Assembly: GCA_022605405.1 (NCBI GenBank) | Contig: JABYQQ010000001.1 | Location: 992,001 to 1,056,000, forward strand | Direction: 5' to 3' | DNA: 64,000 nucleotides | DNA from: Earliella scabrosa | Lineage: Eukaryota > Basidiomycota > Agaricomycetes > Polyporales > Polyporaceae | Shown: positions 32,201-45,151 of the stretch, in pieces | Layout: each line of letters starts with the position of its first letter | Numbering within the stretch: the first letter of the stretch is position 1 | Notes under the pieces: model-generated | What the model saw: only the letters and a program-made list of their open reading frames with translations | What the model was told of the DNA's origin: nothing | Database searches by the model: none | Made by a program: the position numbers and the translations under genes

Positions 32201-34628
32201 GCAGGAGCCGGTCCAGGGTACCTGCGCGTATTCTTCCAGCTGCGATAATGCGCCCAAAACCGCGAGAGCCGATGTGGTCCATGCCGGAGTTGCTATCTCT
32301 GTCGGTAGTTGCCTCGGACGTCGCGAGCGAAGGGATGACCTCGTACGACCCGAACAGCCCAGGACACAGCGACTCTGTCCTCCAATCGTCCCTGTACCTC
32401 TCAAAGCTGGTCGATGTCATCGAGACCGAGAGGGAGTGGGAGATTCTGTCTTACGTCCTCTGCCACCTCCCGACGCAACTCGCCAACAAGCACCTGTTCT
32501 GTGGTCCACGGTCGAAGGCAGTGATCGGCAAGTTGCTCACGGCGATCTGCAAGGGCATCATGGACGCGTCGCTTGGCAAGAACATCGAGCGTTGGCCAGA
32601 GGGTCTGATTTCGCGCGACGCGCAGGGTCTCGCTTTCCACACCCTCACAGTCTTGATCAGCTACAAACGATGCTTTGAGAACGCGCAGCCGCTACACCAT
32701 CTCGTCGAGGTATTCCTATCGGGCCTCAATCAACAACAATCGACGCAACGATGCTGTCTTCACGCGCTTTCGCTCTGCGCCTTCGAGCTGCAGCCGTCCA
32801 TGACCAAGTATCTTTCGCGGATAATGGAGAAGCTCTCACAAATCATGTCAAACCCTGCGATGGCCGTGCACATCATCGACTTCCTCGCCATCGTGGGTTC
32901 CCAGCGAACCCTATATGTCAACTTCACCGAGAGCGACTACAAGATGGTGTTCGCAGTCGCGCTCAAATACCTCGAGCATCACAACCGTATGGATGGATCC
33001 CCGTCCATCTCGTGGGCACTCTCCCAGCATGTGCGGATCATGTCGTACTACATCACGTACGTCTGGTTCCTTGCGGTCGACATGCCCGACCGCGCGCGGC
33101 ACGTCAGCTACATCGTGCGGCAGCTCCTTTTGGCGAATGGGAGCAAAGGCGAAGTTGATGCTCCGACTGAAGTCGCATTCGATTGGCTTGCGAGGTATAC
33201 GTACGCTAGTGCCGACCCTCGACCAGCGAAGTCCACCTTAGACGAGATCGTGATGAACCCTAGCCTACAGTCCAAAGCCCAAGAGCCGGCCATCAGCGAG
33301 AAGACGTGGATACTCGGTAACTCGGTTGTCACCATCCGCGCACTCGCGAGGAGGGGATGGATCGAAGTGCTCTCGCGTCGGGCGTCCGGTCTCACGAAGT
33401 TCCTCGTTCGGGCAGAGAACGTCCCAATGATCCCCCTCGGCGATGTGGACCCAGATCTGGTGTCGATATCCGCCATGCTCATGATGGACCGTGAGGACGA
33501 CGGTTACGAACGTGGGGATGAAGAACCTGCGGAAGAGAACGATGGCAATCGCGAGGTGACCGTGGTGCGTTCTCTCTTGGTTATGATAGGATGTTGTTTG
33601 ATGCCGTGGCGGTCACGAAGGATGATGTGAAGGATGCGTTGAGCAAGACTGCCCAATCGTCTCACCATACGCCTCGGCCAGACCCCATCACTGGCTATGT
33701 CTGGAGCGGGAGCGCCCCGTCTCAGAGGCGGAAGCGGGTGGAGATAGACCCCAGCTACTTCGCTCTGCAGCTGTCTGCATATCCAGACAAACGTCCCGCC
33801 GGTCGTGGTCGTCTCGTCACGGACAAGTCCAAGCTAGCCAGTTTCATCCGCACATTCGACAGGATGCCTGTGATCGACACGCATAAGGTTGGCGTGATGT
33901 ACGTTGCACCTGGACAAGAGCACGAAACGGAGATCTTGCGAAACACGCATGGTTCCCCTGCATACACGCGCTTCCTCGAAGGCCTCGGGAGGCTCATCTA
34001 TCTCCGAGGACAAGTCGATGTCTACGACGGTGGACTTGATCCGGACATCGATGGCGAATACGCATATGCCTGGTGGGACGACATCGGCCAGATCCTCTTC
34101 CACACTGCCACCCTGATGCCCACCGGGGACGATCCGAACTGCACGAGCAAAAAGGCGCATATTGGGAACGACTTCGTCCGGATAGTTTGGAATGACTCTG
34201 GCAAGCCATACAGGTTCGACACCCTCTCCACCCAATTCCAGTTCGTCAACATCGTCATCGAGCCGCATTCGCGCGGTGCGATCGCAGCATTTTCGAACAA
34301 CCTGCACGAGCACGAATACTTCAAGGTCATTGTGCAGCGCGCTCCCAGGATGGTCGAGTTTACTCCCATCGGCGACTTCAAGCTCATATCGGCGGCGAAC
34401 CTCCCACAGCTCGTTCGACAACTCAGTCTGCTCTCGGACTGGTTTGTTTCTGTGTGGCAGAGCACCGACGGGGACACGAGGCACGAGGAAGTCATCACAA
34501 ACTGGCGCTCCCGGTTGGAAGCTATCCAGCGATTCCGCGACCAGATGCTCGCGGCAGATCCTACACCCGAGCCAGACGAGAGTCTCTCGGGTCAGCAACG
34601 GCTGCGCGATTTCACGACAGCGTACTAG
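29250..34628 (+). CDS. TSC2: Tuberin (TSC2) homologue, RapGAP-domain GTPase-activating protein
   Basis: Exons 29250-30859, 30915-33564 and 33621-34628 give 1,755 residues; introns of 55 and 56 bp are in phase. The N-terminal ~1,400 residues are alpha-helical and HEAT-like (LWEELLDKALSL, SLYLSKLVDVIETEREWEIL, QCCLHALSLCAFELQPS-like) and match the tuberin N-terminal and middle regions. The C-terminal ~250 residues form the Rap/Ran-GAP domain: DTHKVGVMYVAPGQEHE, FLEGLGRLIYLRGQVDVYDGG (split here), IGNDFVRIVWND with the catalytic Asn-thumb helix, and FDTLSTQFQFVNIVIEPH. In fungi and animals TSC2 works with TSC1 as a GAP for Rheb, restraining TORC1 in nutrient signalling. The last intron was chosen over shorter alternatives because only the gtgcgt...cgaag pair preserves phase and the TSC2 reading. 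Nearly normal length for the family. The start could lie further upstream (see the preceding region). Confidence 0.93.
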
Positions 34629-34895
34629 GCACATTCTTTGATATCACGCGTGCACGACGGTATGACGAGATGGACGCCTTTGAGTTCGAGTCTTGACGGT
34701 CTTCTCCTTTCCCCTTGATCTTCCTATTCCCGTGGTTTCAGCGTCCGAGATTCTTCTCAGCACATTGTAGCAATCACCACATCTCTGCACTCTCTCAAAC
34801 ATGTCTCACCATCACTTCTACACGCCGATTGTTGGATAGTAGCATTGACACAACACACTGTATTCCAAAATACACACAACACAAGATCCAAATAA

Positions 34896-37800
34896 TCATG
34901 TCAAATCGATGATGTCCTCCGGGTCGTACATGCGCCGCGATGCCTTCTTCGCGCCAGCTGGAGGAGGTGCAGGTTGTGTAGGGCGGGCTGCTGCGGGGGC
35001 TTTCGCTGGGACCAACCTCTTCTTTGCGAGGAGTAGCGGCGGAACCTTTGTCGACTTCGAAGGCGGCAAGTCGGTGTCTGATCCACTTGATATTGAGATG
35101 ATGGATAGGTCGGAGGGTAATTGCGCGGGTTTCCGTGAAATCGTCGACCGAGCTGGTTTGCTCGAGAGGGCAGGTAATACCTTCCGCCTCATTGGGGATG
35201 GGGAGGGTGCACGATCGGACTCCTCTTCTTCCTCCTGCTTTCGTGGAGTCGTCATTGTTACGTTCTGTCCTGGGTAATGCGTCCTGGCACTCAGCACCGT
35301 CGGCTGTCGGCCCTTGAGCGGCGACGGTGATGGCGGACGGAGAGCATCATCCCCATCGGATGACTCTTCCTCCTCTTCCTTGCGCGGCGGCCTCTTCTGT
35401 GGCGTCGTCGGAGGCGTCTTCCGAGGGGAGGAATGCTTCTCTGAACGTCGTGGGGATTTCCGAAGTCGTTCCATGCCTGAAGGAGCGTCAGTATCGCTCG
35501 CTATGGACAAACTGGACCGGGACCGCGTCCGCGCCGCACAGGATGTCTTGCTCGCAGATGTGAATGGATCTTCCTCGGCAGGGACTGTTTCAGCGGGCGC
35601 ATCGTCTTTGAACATGTCGAGGTCCATAGGGAACGGGCGGAGGGTACGTTCCTTAGGCGGAGACGCTTTGGACCTTGCGGGCCCTGAGGATACCGAGGAG
35701 AGGCGCGGGACCTGTTGAGAATCTAGGTAGCCAATGAGGCGACTTGAAGATGTCTTCGAGGAAGCGTTCGTTGCCTTGGGGGCCGCAGAAGTGAAGGAGG
35801 ATGCAGAGGATGTGACAAGAGAAGGAAGACGAATCAGATGAGAGGCTGGAGGCAGCTCATCGTCGCTCGACTCTTCCATCTCTGAGGCTGTCGCTCCCGA
35901 TCCCATGGTGGAGTCCCTGAATAGATCAGCAACCCTAGCTGTGCTTGAAGTCGTTTTGGCTTTCGTAGTCGCCCTTGCGACGTTGGTCCTCTTTGCAGCG
36001 AAGAAGTCGTTGATCTTGGAGGGACCCGCAGCCGCCTTGTCCACATTGGTCTTGTTCGCAGCTGTGCTCTTGTTTTGACCGCTCTTGAGCGCGGATGTGG
36101 TATTCTTCTTCGTTATCTTCGCCTTCGCGGGTGGGCGGTCGGCGTCCGAACTCGACTCCTCCTCTTCGGCAACGGCATGAACAGCCGGAGGCTTCCCTTT
36201 CTTCGCCTTGGCCGCCGCTCCCGGCGCATCTCCTTTTTTCTTTCCCTTGGTGCCTTTCGCAGCCTTCTTCTCCGCCTTCTGCCTCTCCACGCCCTCAAAG
36301 TCCTCCACGAGCTCCGGCTCGACCAGCTCAACCATGCAAGCCGGCATCCATATGCGCAAGTGACTCTCAGGATCAGGTGGGACCTTGCTTGTCTTCTTCC
36401 CTTTCTTGCTGCCACCCTCGTCATCGTCGTCGTCGATGCCATCGTCCGAGTCTGACAGGTCCGGAGGAACCGCAGTCCGGAGACCTTTGATGCCCGCCTC
36501 GCACAGTCGCACAAGTTGCGCCGGGGCGATCTCGAGGCGGTACTCAAGTACATTGTCCGTCGAAGGATGTCTCCGGGAGGAATGTATCTTGACGATGAGA
36601 CGCTCGCCTTCGTCATCCTCGTCGTCGCTCTCGCAGTCCGAATCTGGACCACGACGGGGCGTATTGAGCGTGAACCTGGCGAAGTGTTTCGTGATCATGC
36701 TGGAAGGTGTTCCAGGGGGTGCGCGCTGCTCCTTGCCGCTCTTCCTAGGAGTCACGGGCTCCCATGCCGGTAGGGCTGCCTTCTTGTCCTTGATCAGCAC
36801 CGCTCGCCTGAGGATGCGGAGAACGGCAGACGGCCAGAGGACCGTCCTGAAGCGTTTGATGATGATGTGCTTGACGCCCCACTCGAAGTACATCTCGCAC
36901 AAGCCAGCGATTTTACCGAGATCCGGCTCCTTGTTCCAGTCCACGACAGTGTTCCTGTGTCCGGGACCCTTTGCTTCGGACGTGATCGGGTTGGTGTAGG
37001 CAAGAACGACGTCGATGTTCGGGAAGTCCTCTGTGATAGTCTTAGCAAGGGCTGGGCTCTTCCTATCCAACCGACCGGAAGCATTCGTCCGGAGTTCGTC
37101 GCGGATTTGCTGACGCCAACCGACGAGGAAGTCTTCGAGCGCGTCGCGCGTGAGTGTGCGTGCCGCATGGACAAGCGAATCGCCGAAGCCAGCTCTTGCA
37201 AGACCACGAGCGGTTGCCACGCCGCATCCATGCAAGCCGTCGCTGTAATCGCCGCCACGCAAGACAGCAATAAGTATGAGGCCATTTTGCGTCAGCTGAA
37301 TGTCGTCGTGGACGGGGAAGTCTGCCGCGGCGTAGGTCATGACGTGTTGCCCATCGTCTTTCCCTGCGGCGTTCTTAAGCGAGTGATTCCGGTTGCCGGA
37401 GAGGTTCGCGCTCGGACTAATAGGGCCTAAGCATCCATTGACCAGGGTATGATGGAGAGGACCTACTTGCGGACGATCAGTTTGGCTCCAAAGAGGAACG
37501 TGTCCACATCGTCGGAAAGTACAGCGTCTATGACGCCGATTCGGTTCAGGTATGCGAGTTCAGCTTCAGCCTCGCCAGGAGCCTGAAAAACACGGCAACC
37601 CGCATTAGTTGTCAGAACACTACCTCAATATGAGCCACTTACCATCCGCCACTCGAAGCCAAAGGCGGTGATAATCTCCTGCATGCCCTGGACCATCCAG
37701 TGGTTCTTGCCGCTTATCCGCTTGCCTCTCTTGATCTCAGGACGTTTGGGGCCATCAAAGACAAACAGAGGTAGGAGCGGCTTCTCCATGAGTCGCGTGC

Positions 37801-38061
37801 ATCGGAAGAAGAGCGTCCTGAGCTCCGGGTTTTCGCCTTCGCGGCCATATTTCGCGTGGTAGAACCATATGCTGGCGTCGATACCGACCCGGAAACCGCG
37901 TTTCCCGTCAGGGTTTGCTTTGAATCCGTCTTCGACGGCAAGATGCGTGAGAGACCGCATCTTGCCTGCTGGCCTCAAGGTCTGTGACGCGTCGTTCGTG
38001 TCAGAAATGCCAACGTGCAAGATGGGAAAGCACGTACATCCCAGAGTCCTGGAACACCCAT
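34896..38061 (-). CDS. YEN1: Yen1/GEN1-type Holliday-junction resolvase (XPG/Rad2 family)
   Basis: Exons 38061-38038, 37981-37643, 37582-37467 and 37416-34896 give 999 residues, all in phase. XPG-N begins MGVPGLWD; it contains RVGIDASIWFYHAK (metal Asp) and PLFVFDGPKRPEIKRGKR. XPG-I has APGEAEAELAYLNR and DAVLSDDVDTFLFG with the acidic metal ligands. The H2TH region has LIAVLRGGDYSDGLHGCGV. After the nuclease comes a chromodomain-like or regulatory stretch, then a long disordered, basic and acidic tail rich in Ser-Pro/Thr-Pro sites (SPRKTPPTTPQKRP, SPLKG) typical of CDK control. Yen1/GEN1 cuts Holliday junctions symmetrically late in mitosis, and yeast Yen1 is held inactive by Cdk phosphorylation until anaphase. 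Tail length exceeds that of the yeast protein. It is convergent with TSC2 (267 bp apart). Confidence 0.94.
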
Positions 38062-39191
38062 TGTAGCGTAGTCTTTGTGGAGAAACTATCGTAGAGGTAG
38101 TGTGTGATAACGAATGGTCAACCGAGGAGAAAGAACAACGTAGCCCCTGTTATTGAGATCCGCTTGAGAGGTGGCCGTTGCAAGTTCGAGCGACGAGCGC
38201 TAGAGCCCGGTTCATTACGCGACGCGACGCGTTCTGTCACATCGTGTCACGCGTTTGATCGCTCCCCTCGGGCCTCGGGTGACCAAGTTGTTGCCACTGT
38301 CAGAGCCCTACACACCACACATGAGGCGGACAGTGTATGATTGCCACCGTCGTATCGACTACAACGCGATTCCAACTGGGGTTACTAGAGGATGTGACGA
38401 TGATAATACAAGATACATAATGGGTCCGGGGTGACGGAGGTCGGAGAAGACCGTGCCCTCGCCCGAGTGTACCAATCTGGGACGAGGAAGCGAGCATACG
38501 GCAGGGGCAAACCAAGTCCAGGTAGACGATGCCGGCTCCAGCGTCTTGGGGCTCGCAAGAAGCGAGCACCATTAGCAGAGCCAGCGGGATGGGGATTGTG
38601 GGGTGGGAGCGGATTACGGACGGTAGAGAGTTGGATAGGTTGTGTGAGGTGGAGGTTGAGGATGGGGGATGGGAGGGCAAGGGGTGGTATGTACTGATGC
38701 GAGCGGCAACAGGAGCAGCAGCGAATAGCAGAGTCGACACGTACAAGAGGATATGTTGGACGTAGACGATAGACTGGATTGTGGATGTTGGGATATGGAT
38801 TGGTGACGATGCGATGTAGAATGATGGTCGTTATGTTATCGGGATTATGCGGATGGGGCAAGCAGAGAGACGATGCGATTCCGACGAGATAATGTATCGA
38901 AGGCGGAAACTATTGGCCTTGATTTCTTGACACATATGATGAGAGGAAAGACGAAAGGAGACGAAGAAGCGAATGCGAATGCTTCATTTGGCGGCGGATG
39001 CAGCATCTGTGATTGCACAGAATTGACCACGTTCACAGAACAGGACCGAAAATGACGCCGTTGGGGTGCGGTGAAGACGCGTATGAACAATCCACTTTGG
39101 AGCCGTTCTGCCTATTCAATCGACACAGCGAGCGACCCGGAGGTCCCAGGTCAGGGTAAGGAGAGAGTGACCGCAAGCCAGAAAGGATCAG
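38062..39191. other. Intergenic region with the YEN1 promoter; no gene supported
   Basis: Upstream of YEN1 (minus) and downstream of the nucleotidyltransferase gene (minus). A Pro/Ser/His-rich minus-strand frame at about 38300-38860 lacks domains, convincing introns and family resemblance and is not called. No RNA gene was recognised. Confidence 0.5.
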
Positions 39192-42100
39192 CTATCGGTC
39201 AACGGACGGGTCCTGCTCAGTCGCAGTAGAGGCAGCAGCAGGTCCCAACCCCTGAACGGCGCACTCTGCTCCGCATTCCTTGATGGGACTGCTCTCGGTC
39301 ACCAAAACTTCTGGCGTCGAGATTGACGGCAACTCCTTCGACTCGCTGAGATCCCGTGTAGGCTCGCCAGTTTGCGACGGCGGTGCCTCGACCGCCTCGG
39401 CACCTCGGACCGTCGCCGTCGAGTCAAGAGTAGGTAGAGCCGTAGAGCTGCTGTCTTCGTGTCGCTCCTCCGGTTCTTGAGTAGTCGCGGAGGGTACGGG
39501 TACGGGCGTGGAGACCACAGGCACAGGGGTAGCCGCGCTCTTCTTTAACTCGCGCACCTCCTGCAACGCGGGGAGAGACACCGCCACCGGCGCGGGCTCG
39601 TCCAACAGGGGTATCGGTGACCGGAGCGGGCTCACCACTCCAACATCTTCTCCTGCTCGCTCGCACTTCAGATCGCTCTGCGCTGGAGACGGTGGCGATG
39701 TCGACAGTGGCGAGGACGAAGGAGCGTACTGTGAGCTTGTCGACGACATCGGTGGAGATGCACTGCCCGATGAATGCGAGCGCGACGCAAACGGCGAGGT
39801 TGAGCGCAAATGTACATGGCTGCCGTCAGACCGCAGATGCATTGCGTCCGCCTGTGAGGCCAACGCACGTGGGTCCGGAATGCCCCCGTGCAGTTGTAGG
39901 CCAGAAAGACCTGTGTGACCAGGATGCCCGAGGCTGCGCTCGCGATCAGCGCGCAACCGTGGGGGAAGATTGGAAGCGCCCATTCTCGGACTCGGGTACT
40001 GCGTCTGGTACTGGAATGGATGTGGCGGGTTCCGTTGCGTGGGCAGGAATGGCGGCGACCGTGACCTCGAATGCGAGTGCGAATGGCGCGGACCAAGCGT
40101 CGTGCCCGCAGGCGAGGAGATGGGGATAGAGATGGGCAGGGAGAAGTGATGCACGTTGGCTGGAGGGGTAGGTGCGGTGATGGTCGCATTTGAATGCGAG
40201 TGCTGATGCGAGTATGTCCGCTCGCCGCGCCCCTGCTCGAGGAGTGGAGATGATGGTGCAGGCGCGTCTGGAGGTAGTCGAGAAGGCCCTGCGACTGGCT
40301 CCTCCACCGCCTCCTCCGTCGACGCACTACGCCGGATGACGATGGGCGAATCGCGGAGAGACTCGGGTGAGCAGCTTCTACTCCTACTCCGGCTTCTGCT
40401 TCTATCCGCTCTCGATTCGCCGCCTGCGCGGAGATGCGCCTCATACAGAGCCTGCGGCGACGCGAACTGCGACTGTGGACTGTAGGGTGCCGTTCCACGG
40501 TACATGCGTTCCCGAGCCGGCGTGGCTTCGTAATACACGTTCGCCTGCGCCTGCGCCTCAGCAGCTGCTTGTAGGACGTACCGTGGCGGCGTATGTCCGA
40601 TGGTCGGTGACAAGTGTGCTTGATAGGCTGCGGCAAGGTGGTTCGGAAGGACAGCGGGCATGGAGAATCGGTTGACGTTCCTCACAGGGAACGACATAGA
40701 TCGTCGCGGAGTTCCCGCGTCCATGCGGGGTGGTGGCGTAAACCCGTCGCTTCTGTCACTCGGGGTCGCTCGTCCTCCGGGACTGGCGAGGCCAGGGCTT
40801 GAGTTGACCTGCTGGCCCACACGCACCGCTGGGCGACCGCGGAGCCTGGAAATCATCTTGACGTCGACGCCGCCTTCTAATCGGGAGTTCATTGGGAACG
40901 TCCCGTTGAGTCCCGAGCCTGACGGGTCGATGCCATACTGTTGCTGCAGCCGCTGTTGCAACGCCTGGTGCTGGGCATGCAGACTCGCGAGCTGTCTCTC
41001 GCGTTCGTGATACTCACGACTATAGTGCACGGCGCCCTCTTCGATGTACGATTGCACCGAGCGCACATCGTCTGACTCGGCAATCGATTGGCGCTCGTCG
41101 TCCGTGTGCGTCTCGCTGTTGTTCGAGGATGCGTATGAATGTTCACGTGGACGAGGTCCTCTAGAGACCGTGGCGAGTGCGAGACTCTGACCAAAGCGGT
41201 CCTCATATGCAGAGTGGTCCTCTTCGGGCGCCTCGGCCGGTGGTGGACTTGTCCACTTGCTTCGTATCGGCGCCATGTGGTCGAGCTTGTCAACCGGGAG
41301 GCGAAGGGGAATGTCCTTGACGCTCGTGGGCTGTCCGGGTGAGTCAGTCGGCGAGGACGGAGACGGCGAGACAGGGGAAGACAATTGTGAGAGCTTCCGA
41401 GGAGACCCTATATCTTCAGGAGCCGGCACCGGAACGCCGTTAGGCCGCATCGGACTGCTGCCAACCGTATACGGCGTCTGCGGAGGTATTGAGGTCAGTC
41501 GAGGTGGGCCACTAGATCGGGCTGGAGGCGGAGGAGGGCCAAGCGTCTCATCCTTGCGCTCTTCGCATAGCTCCGCAAGGGCGAGGATTGCTCGCTCCGG
41601 ACGGGCTTGCAGGATTCTGGATGCCCGCATGAACTCTCCGCGAATCTATACCGAGATAAGTCGGGTACACATTCAAGACGTCCATCAAGACGTACAGTAT
41701 AGAGACCGTCCTTGGTTACGCATCGGGCAACGTTGAAGTCGGTTTCGAAAGGATCCTGCTACCCGTTGAGCGGCACGAACACACTAATGAAATGGAGTCA
41801 CATACCTCTATACATAAACGGTTCCTTTCCCGCCCAGTACCGTAATCGGAGGGCTCGGAGGGAGTTAGAACCGGAAGGCAATTAGACTGACATGGCCTCG
41901 CTACATACCTCACACACCCATCCTTTCTCCTCTTTCTTGAGCAGGCCTGCTCTGATGGAGGCTACCCCAGTATTGTACGCGAAGTCCCGCGAGTAGAATT
42001 TGAAGAAGTCGATCAGCCTAGGAAAGGGTTAAGTGAATAATCTAAGTGGAAGGGAGGGAATATACGAACAGGTCGGCGACAGTGTCTGTATTTGACGACT

Positions 42101-43256
42101 TCCACCGCTGCCGTAGGAGCTCTATGTCATCAAAGAACCTGCATGATATCAGTACAGCTCATTCGGGTGGATGTCATAGCGATCTATAATCACCAAATAT
42201 TATATCCGTTCAGATGGCTCTCCTCCTAGTAGACACGTGAAACTGAGCCCAAACTCGTGAAAGGAGTGAGGGCGGACATACCTCAGAGATAGGCCGCAGG
42301 GGCGGCATTTGTTGTAAGTTAGGCAATACTGGCGGGCTCTTGACATGTACAAGGAAGTAGATTACAAGGAGGACGTAGCCATATGATGACAGAGTGCCCT
42401 TATACGGCGAGTTGATTTTGCTGTCCGGGTATGAGCCTCGGAGGGTATGGAGGACGACCTCTGTTCCACGCACCGTCGTTTACTCCAGACCTTCACTATG
42501 GACATATGAGATGTCAGCGACCAGTACGGGAGAGACCATACATATACACTCACAGAATAGAACCATCGTCCGCACTCGAGCGGGGTCAATCGAGGCATAA
42601 CACATCAATAGTCGTGTATTCTCCAACGCGAGCCTGTTCTCGAATCCAATATCGCATGCGATACCGAACGGCAAGGCAGGCGAAGGGTCCAGGTTTAGCT
42701 TGACGATCGGTATTCGTGCGTGAGGGAGGGGCTTCACATGGAACTTGGTTTCTGTGGTTGGGTGGCCGACGATGGGCACAGCAATCGCGGACTGTGGATC
42801 GCAGTACGTACCTCGTTCCAGAAGATCCCCAACCATAGTGACGAGATCGGAGGCGTTGAGACGTTCCCCGGAGTCAATGAGACAGCACAAGTCCATGTCT
42901 TGCGAGAGTGATCAGCCCGGAGGCTTCACCAAGTGGGCGGAGGAGGTGGACGCACCAGAGTTCTTGAGGCTGAAGCCATTGGCGGAGCTACCAAAGGATA
43001 GCAGCCTGCTATCGGGCTCGATGGTGCGGATGAGGCGTTCGAGCAGCTTGCGGACGTCTTCCTTGACGGCCATCTCCTCCGCCGTGGGGAGGAGTTGAAC
43101 GACGAACTCGAAGAGACATTGGGAGAAGTCCTGGATGAAGCGTTGTCGGGAGATGAGCCGTCGATGCTGCTGGGGCGGGGAGTTTGGGGTGAGGAACTGC
43201 TGGCGAGAGGTGGACTGGACTGTGGATAGCGGGGAGGAGGCGAAGGTGGTGGCCAT
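39192..43256 (-). CDS. Cid1/Trf-type terminal nucleotidyltransferase (non-canonical poly(A)/poly(U) polymerase) with long disordered tail
   Basis: Eleven exons: 43256-42956, 42898-42812, 42751-42554, 42495-42474, 42420-42282, 42225-42194, 42138-42070, 42017-41909, 41853-41806, 41755-41696 and 41645-39192, all phase-consistent, giving 1,172 residues. The core carries LLSFGSSANGFSLKNSDMDL (Gly-Ser plus catalytic D101/D103) and the third Asp in FGIACDIGF (~D163). The central/PAP-associated part has LKVWSKRRKINSPYKGTLSS, YNIWFFDDIELLRQRW and LCIEDPFETDFNVAR. These features define the Cid1/Cid13/TUTase group, which adds A or U residues to RNA 3' ends in quality control and turnover. About 800 C-terminal residues are low complexity (Ser, Pro, His, RS-like runs) and carry no known domain. 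A 22-nt micro-exon (42474-42495) is required. The ATG at 43256 is the first in frame after an upstream stop. Confidence 0.92.
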
Positions 43257-44970
43257 AGGTGGGCGATGAGCCTGCGTAGACGCAGAGGGCGATCCGACCA
43301 GCAGACTGTGCGAAGACGAAGAGTCGAGTAGGGTAGCCGAGGGCAAGGACGACGCGGTGCTCGGCGGCGGGAAGGCTGGCGGGGACTGGGAGAGGGAGGA
43401 GAGAGAGATGGACCCTTGTGTTCGCTCGGTGTTGTTCAGCCTGTTATGGAACGAGCCTCATGCGTCTCCTACTTCGGCTATCCTAGGCGCTCGCTGCTCC
43501 CTCTTTATTCCCTTTGACCACGCTCCATGCCCTCTTTACGCCCTCGAGCCCCAGCATTGTCTCCAGCCGCCCTCAACAGTCAGATACTCGAGGCAACACC
43601 TCCGTCCTACCCAACGTTCGTTCTTCGTCCGATCACTAACCCTCGCCGCCTCACAGGCTGCGGGGCGTGTGTGAACCAGAGTGCGAACTTACGCCCCGCT
43701 AAAGATATCCTGGAAATAGACTCGCACAGTTCCTCCTCTTTCCCAAGATATCATACTGCCTCCATTTGGCTTACAATGGGGCCCATATGCCGCCATGGCG
43801 CTGAGAGCTCAGCTGGGTGATCCGGTTCTTGATCATCCATCCCCGGGCCCGCCGGCATCATGAGCATCCCACCGACGTCCCGGGGCCGTTCTATCTTGGC
43901 CGGCGGTCCGAGTCTCCCTCAAAGCGGCTACTTCTTCTGTGAGCTGTGTGCGACATGGAAGTGATACAGGGACGCTCTCATACAGGGGTCAAATACCACC
44001 GGTACGTCCTGGCCAGTCGATCCTCCGTGTGGCATCCTGACCGATAGAACACAGATACGTCATGAGATCCCAGCTTCTTGCTACGCGATGCCTGAATCGG
44101 TCTGTTCTCGATGGGAAATACGCAGACCATACGAACACAGTAAGCAACATCAGGATTCTCCAGATCAACCGGCTCTCACGGGCCTTACCTTCGAGGCGGA
44201 CTTTCTCTCGAGCTCCGTGACCCATGCTCGCCTTCTTGCCTCTTCGCGCCAGGTCTAAGACCCTTCCTAGAAGCCACCCAAGTCCAAGATGACTCTGTTG
44301 TGTGTTCAGTCAGAGAACCGCACCGGTGTTGACTGGGCCGACCGACTGAATGAACTCACGGACCGTCGTTGCGATGATGGATCATCGACCGCCCACTGGC
44401 AGCTACCCCAGTAAGTAATGTACTGATGCTAGCACGCAGGCATGATCCGTCGGCACGGCCTTTGATAACAGTCAGTGTCAGGTCAGTGTCCTCCCCATGC
44501 TGCAATGTACTACATAGGGCGCTGAGTGTGTGCATGTTCCACAAGTTATTGCAGATGCATCAACGGCACGCCCGCCATAGACATCCTCCTGTCATCCTCT
44601 CGCTCGGCCCCTCTTCTAACACGAGCTACAACATAGTATTTGCAATCGTCTGTATAGCTTCATACTCCATGTTTCGAATATGCTTGGATCAGGCGCCCTG
44701 GAGCCTGTGCCTTGACTTGCTGGTATATTCGCAACTTTTCTCACCCCGGAGTCTGAGCATCACAGTCGCCTTTCGACGAAGTAGCAGGCGTGCCATAGCA
44801 AGTTCTTGATGCATCATGGGAGGCCTTGTCTCGCACCCCGAGAGCCTGACTTCACCTTCCAAATGCGTCAAGGTGTTCCAGACTCCAGAACAATCCAGAC
44901 ACAAGCGCTCATGTTCTCGTTACTTCGCGGACTCTCGGTGTGGTTGTGAACCAATGTGGTGGGTGACGAT
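43257..44970. other. Long intergenic region, no gene supported
   Basis: About 1.7 kb between divergently transcribed genes, holding the promoter of the nucleotidyltransferase gene and distal promoter of HSP20. A short plus-strand frame beginning near 44067 (MRSQLLATRCLNRS) ends at a gtaagc donor but could not be continued. A pair of GAA/TTC half-sites lies near 44876-44891. Confidence 0.5.
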
Positions 44971-44973
44971 GAT

Positions 44974-45016
44974 TTCTTTAGAAGTTCCCGAACTATCCTA
45001 CTGATCTGTTCTTGAA
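44974..45016 (+). promoter_or_regulatory. Heat-shock element cluster upstream of HSP20
   Basis: Inverted nTTCnnGAAn modules occur twice: gTTCccGAAc at 44984-44993, preceded by a GAA one base short of canonical spacing, and TTCttGAA at 45009-45016. Further half-sites occur at 44974 and 44877-44891. Heat-shock factor trimers bind such arrays. The cluster is 35-75 bp upstream of the TATA box, which fits heat induction of the Hsp20 gene. Function is inferred from motif and position only. Confidence 0.7.
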
Positions 45017-45049
45017 TGGCACAGACATATCGCGAACAATCCCCTGCAA

Positions 45050-45056
45050 TATATAA
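45050..45056 (+). promoter_or_regulatory. TATA box of the HSP20 gene
   Basis: TATATAA lies 96 bases upstream of the HSP20 start codon and 33 bases after the last heat-shock element. This is a normal spacing for a stress-inducible TATA promoter with a short 5' UTR. Confidence 0.65.
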
Positions 45057-45151
45057 GAAGTGAGACTCGCCCCCTGGCTCCAACACAACAAGTTCGAACT
45101 CAAGCCACAGCCAACTCGAGCAGACCACACTCTACTCACTCATCGCTCAAA

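Noticed and set aside
33565..33616. TSC2 intron ending at the tag before 33590
   Set aside because: The intron would be only ~25 bp and breaks phase; the 56-bp gtgcgt...cgaag intron keeps phase and length.
38300..38861. Minus-strand frame with a hydrophobic start (signal-peptide-like)
   Set aside because: The rest is Pro/His/Ser low complexity with no introns or homologous pattern; it lies in the YEN1 promoter.
39668..40636. 322-residue Arg/His-rich minus-strand frame
   Set aside because: Alternate frame of the low-complexity tail of the Cid1-type polymerase.
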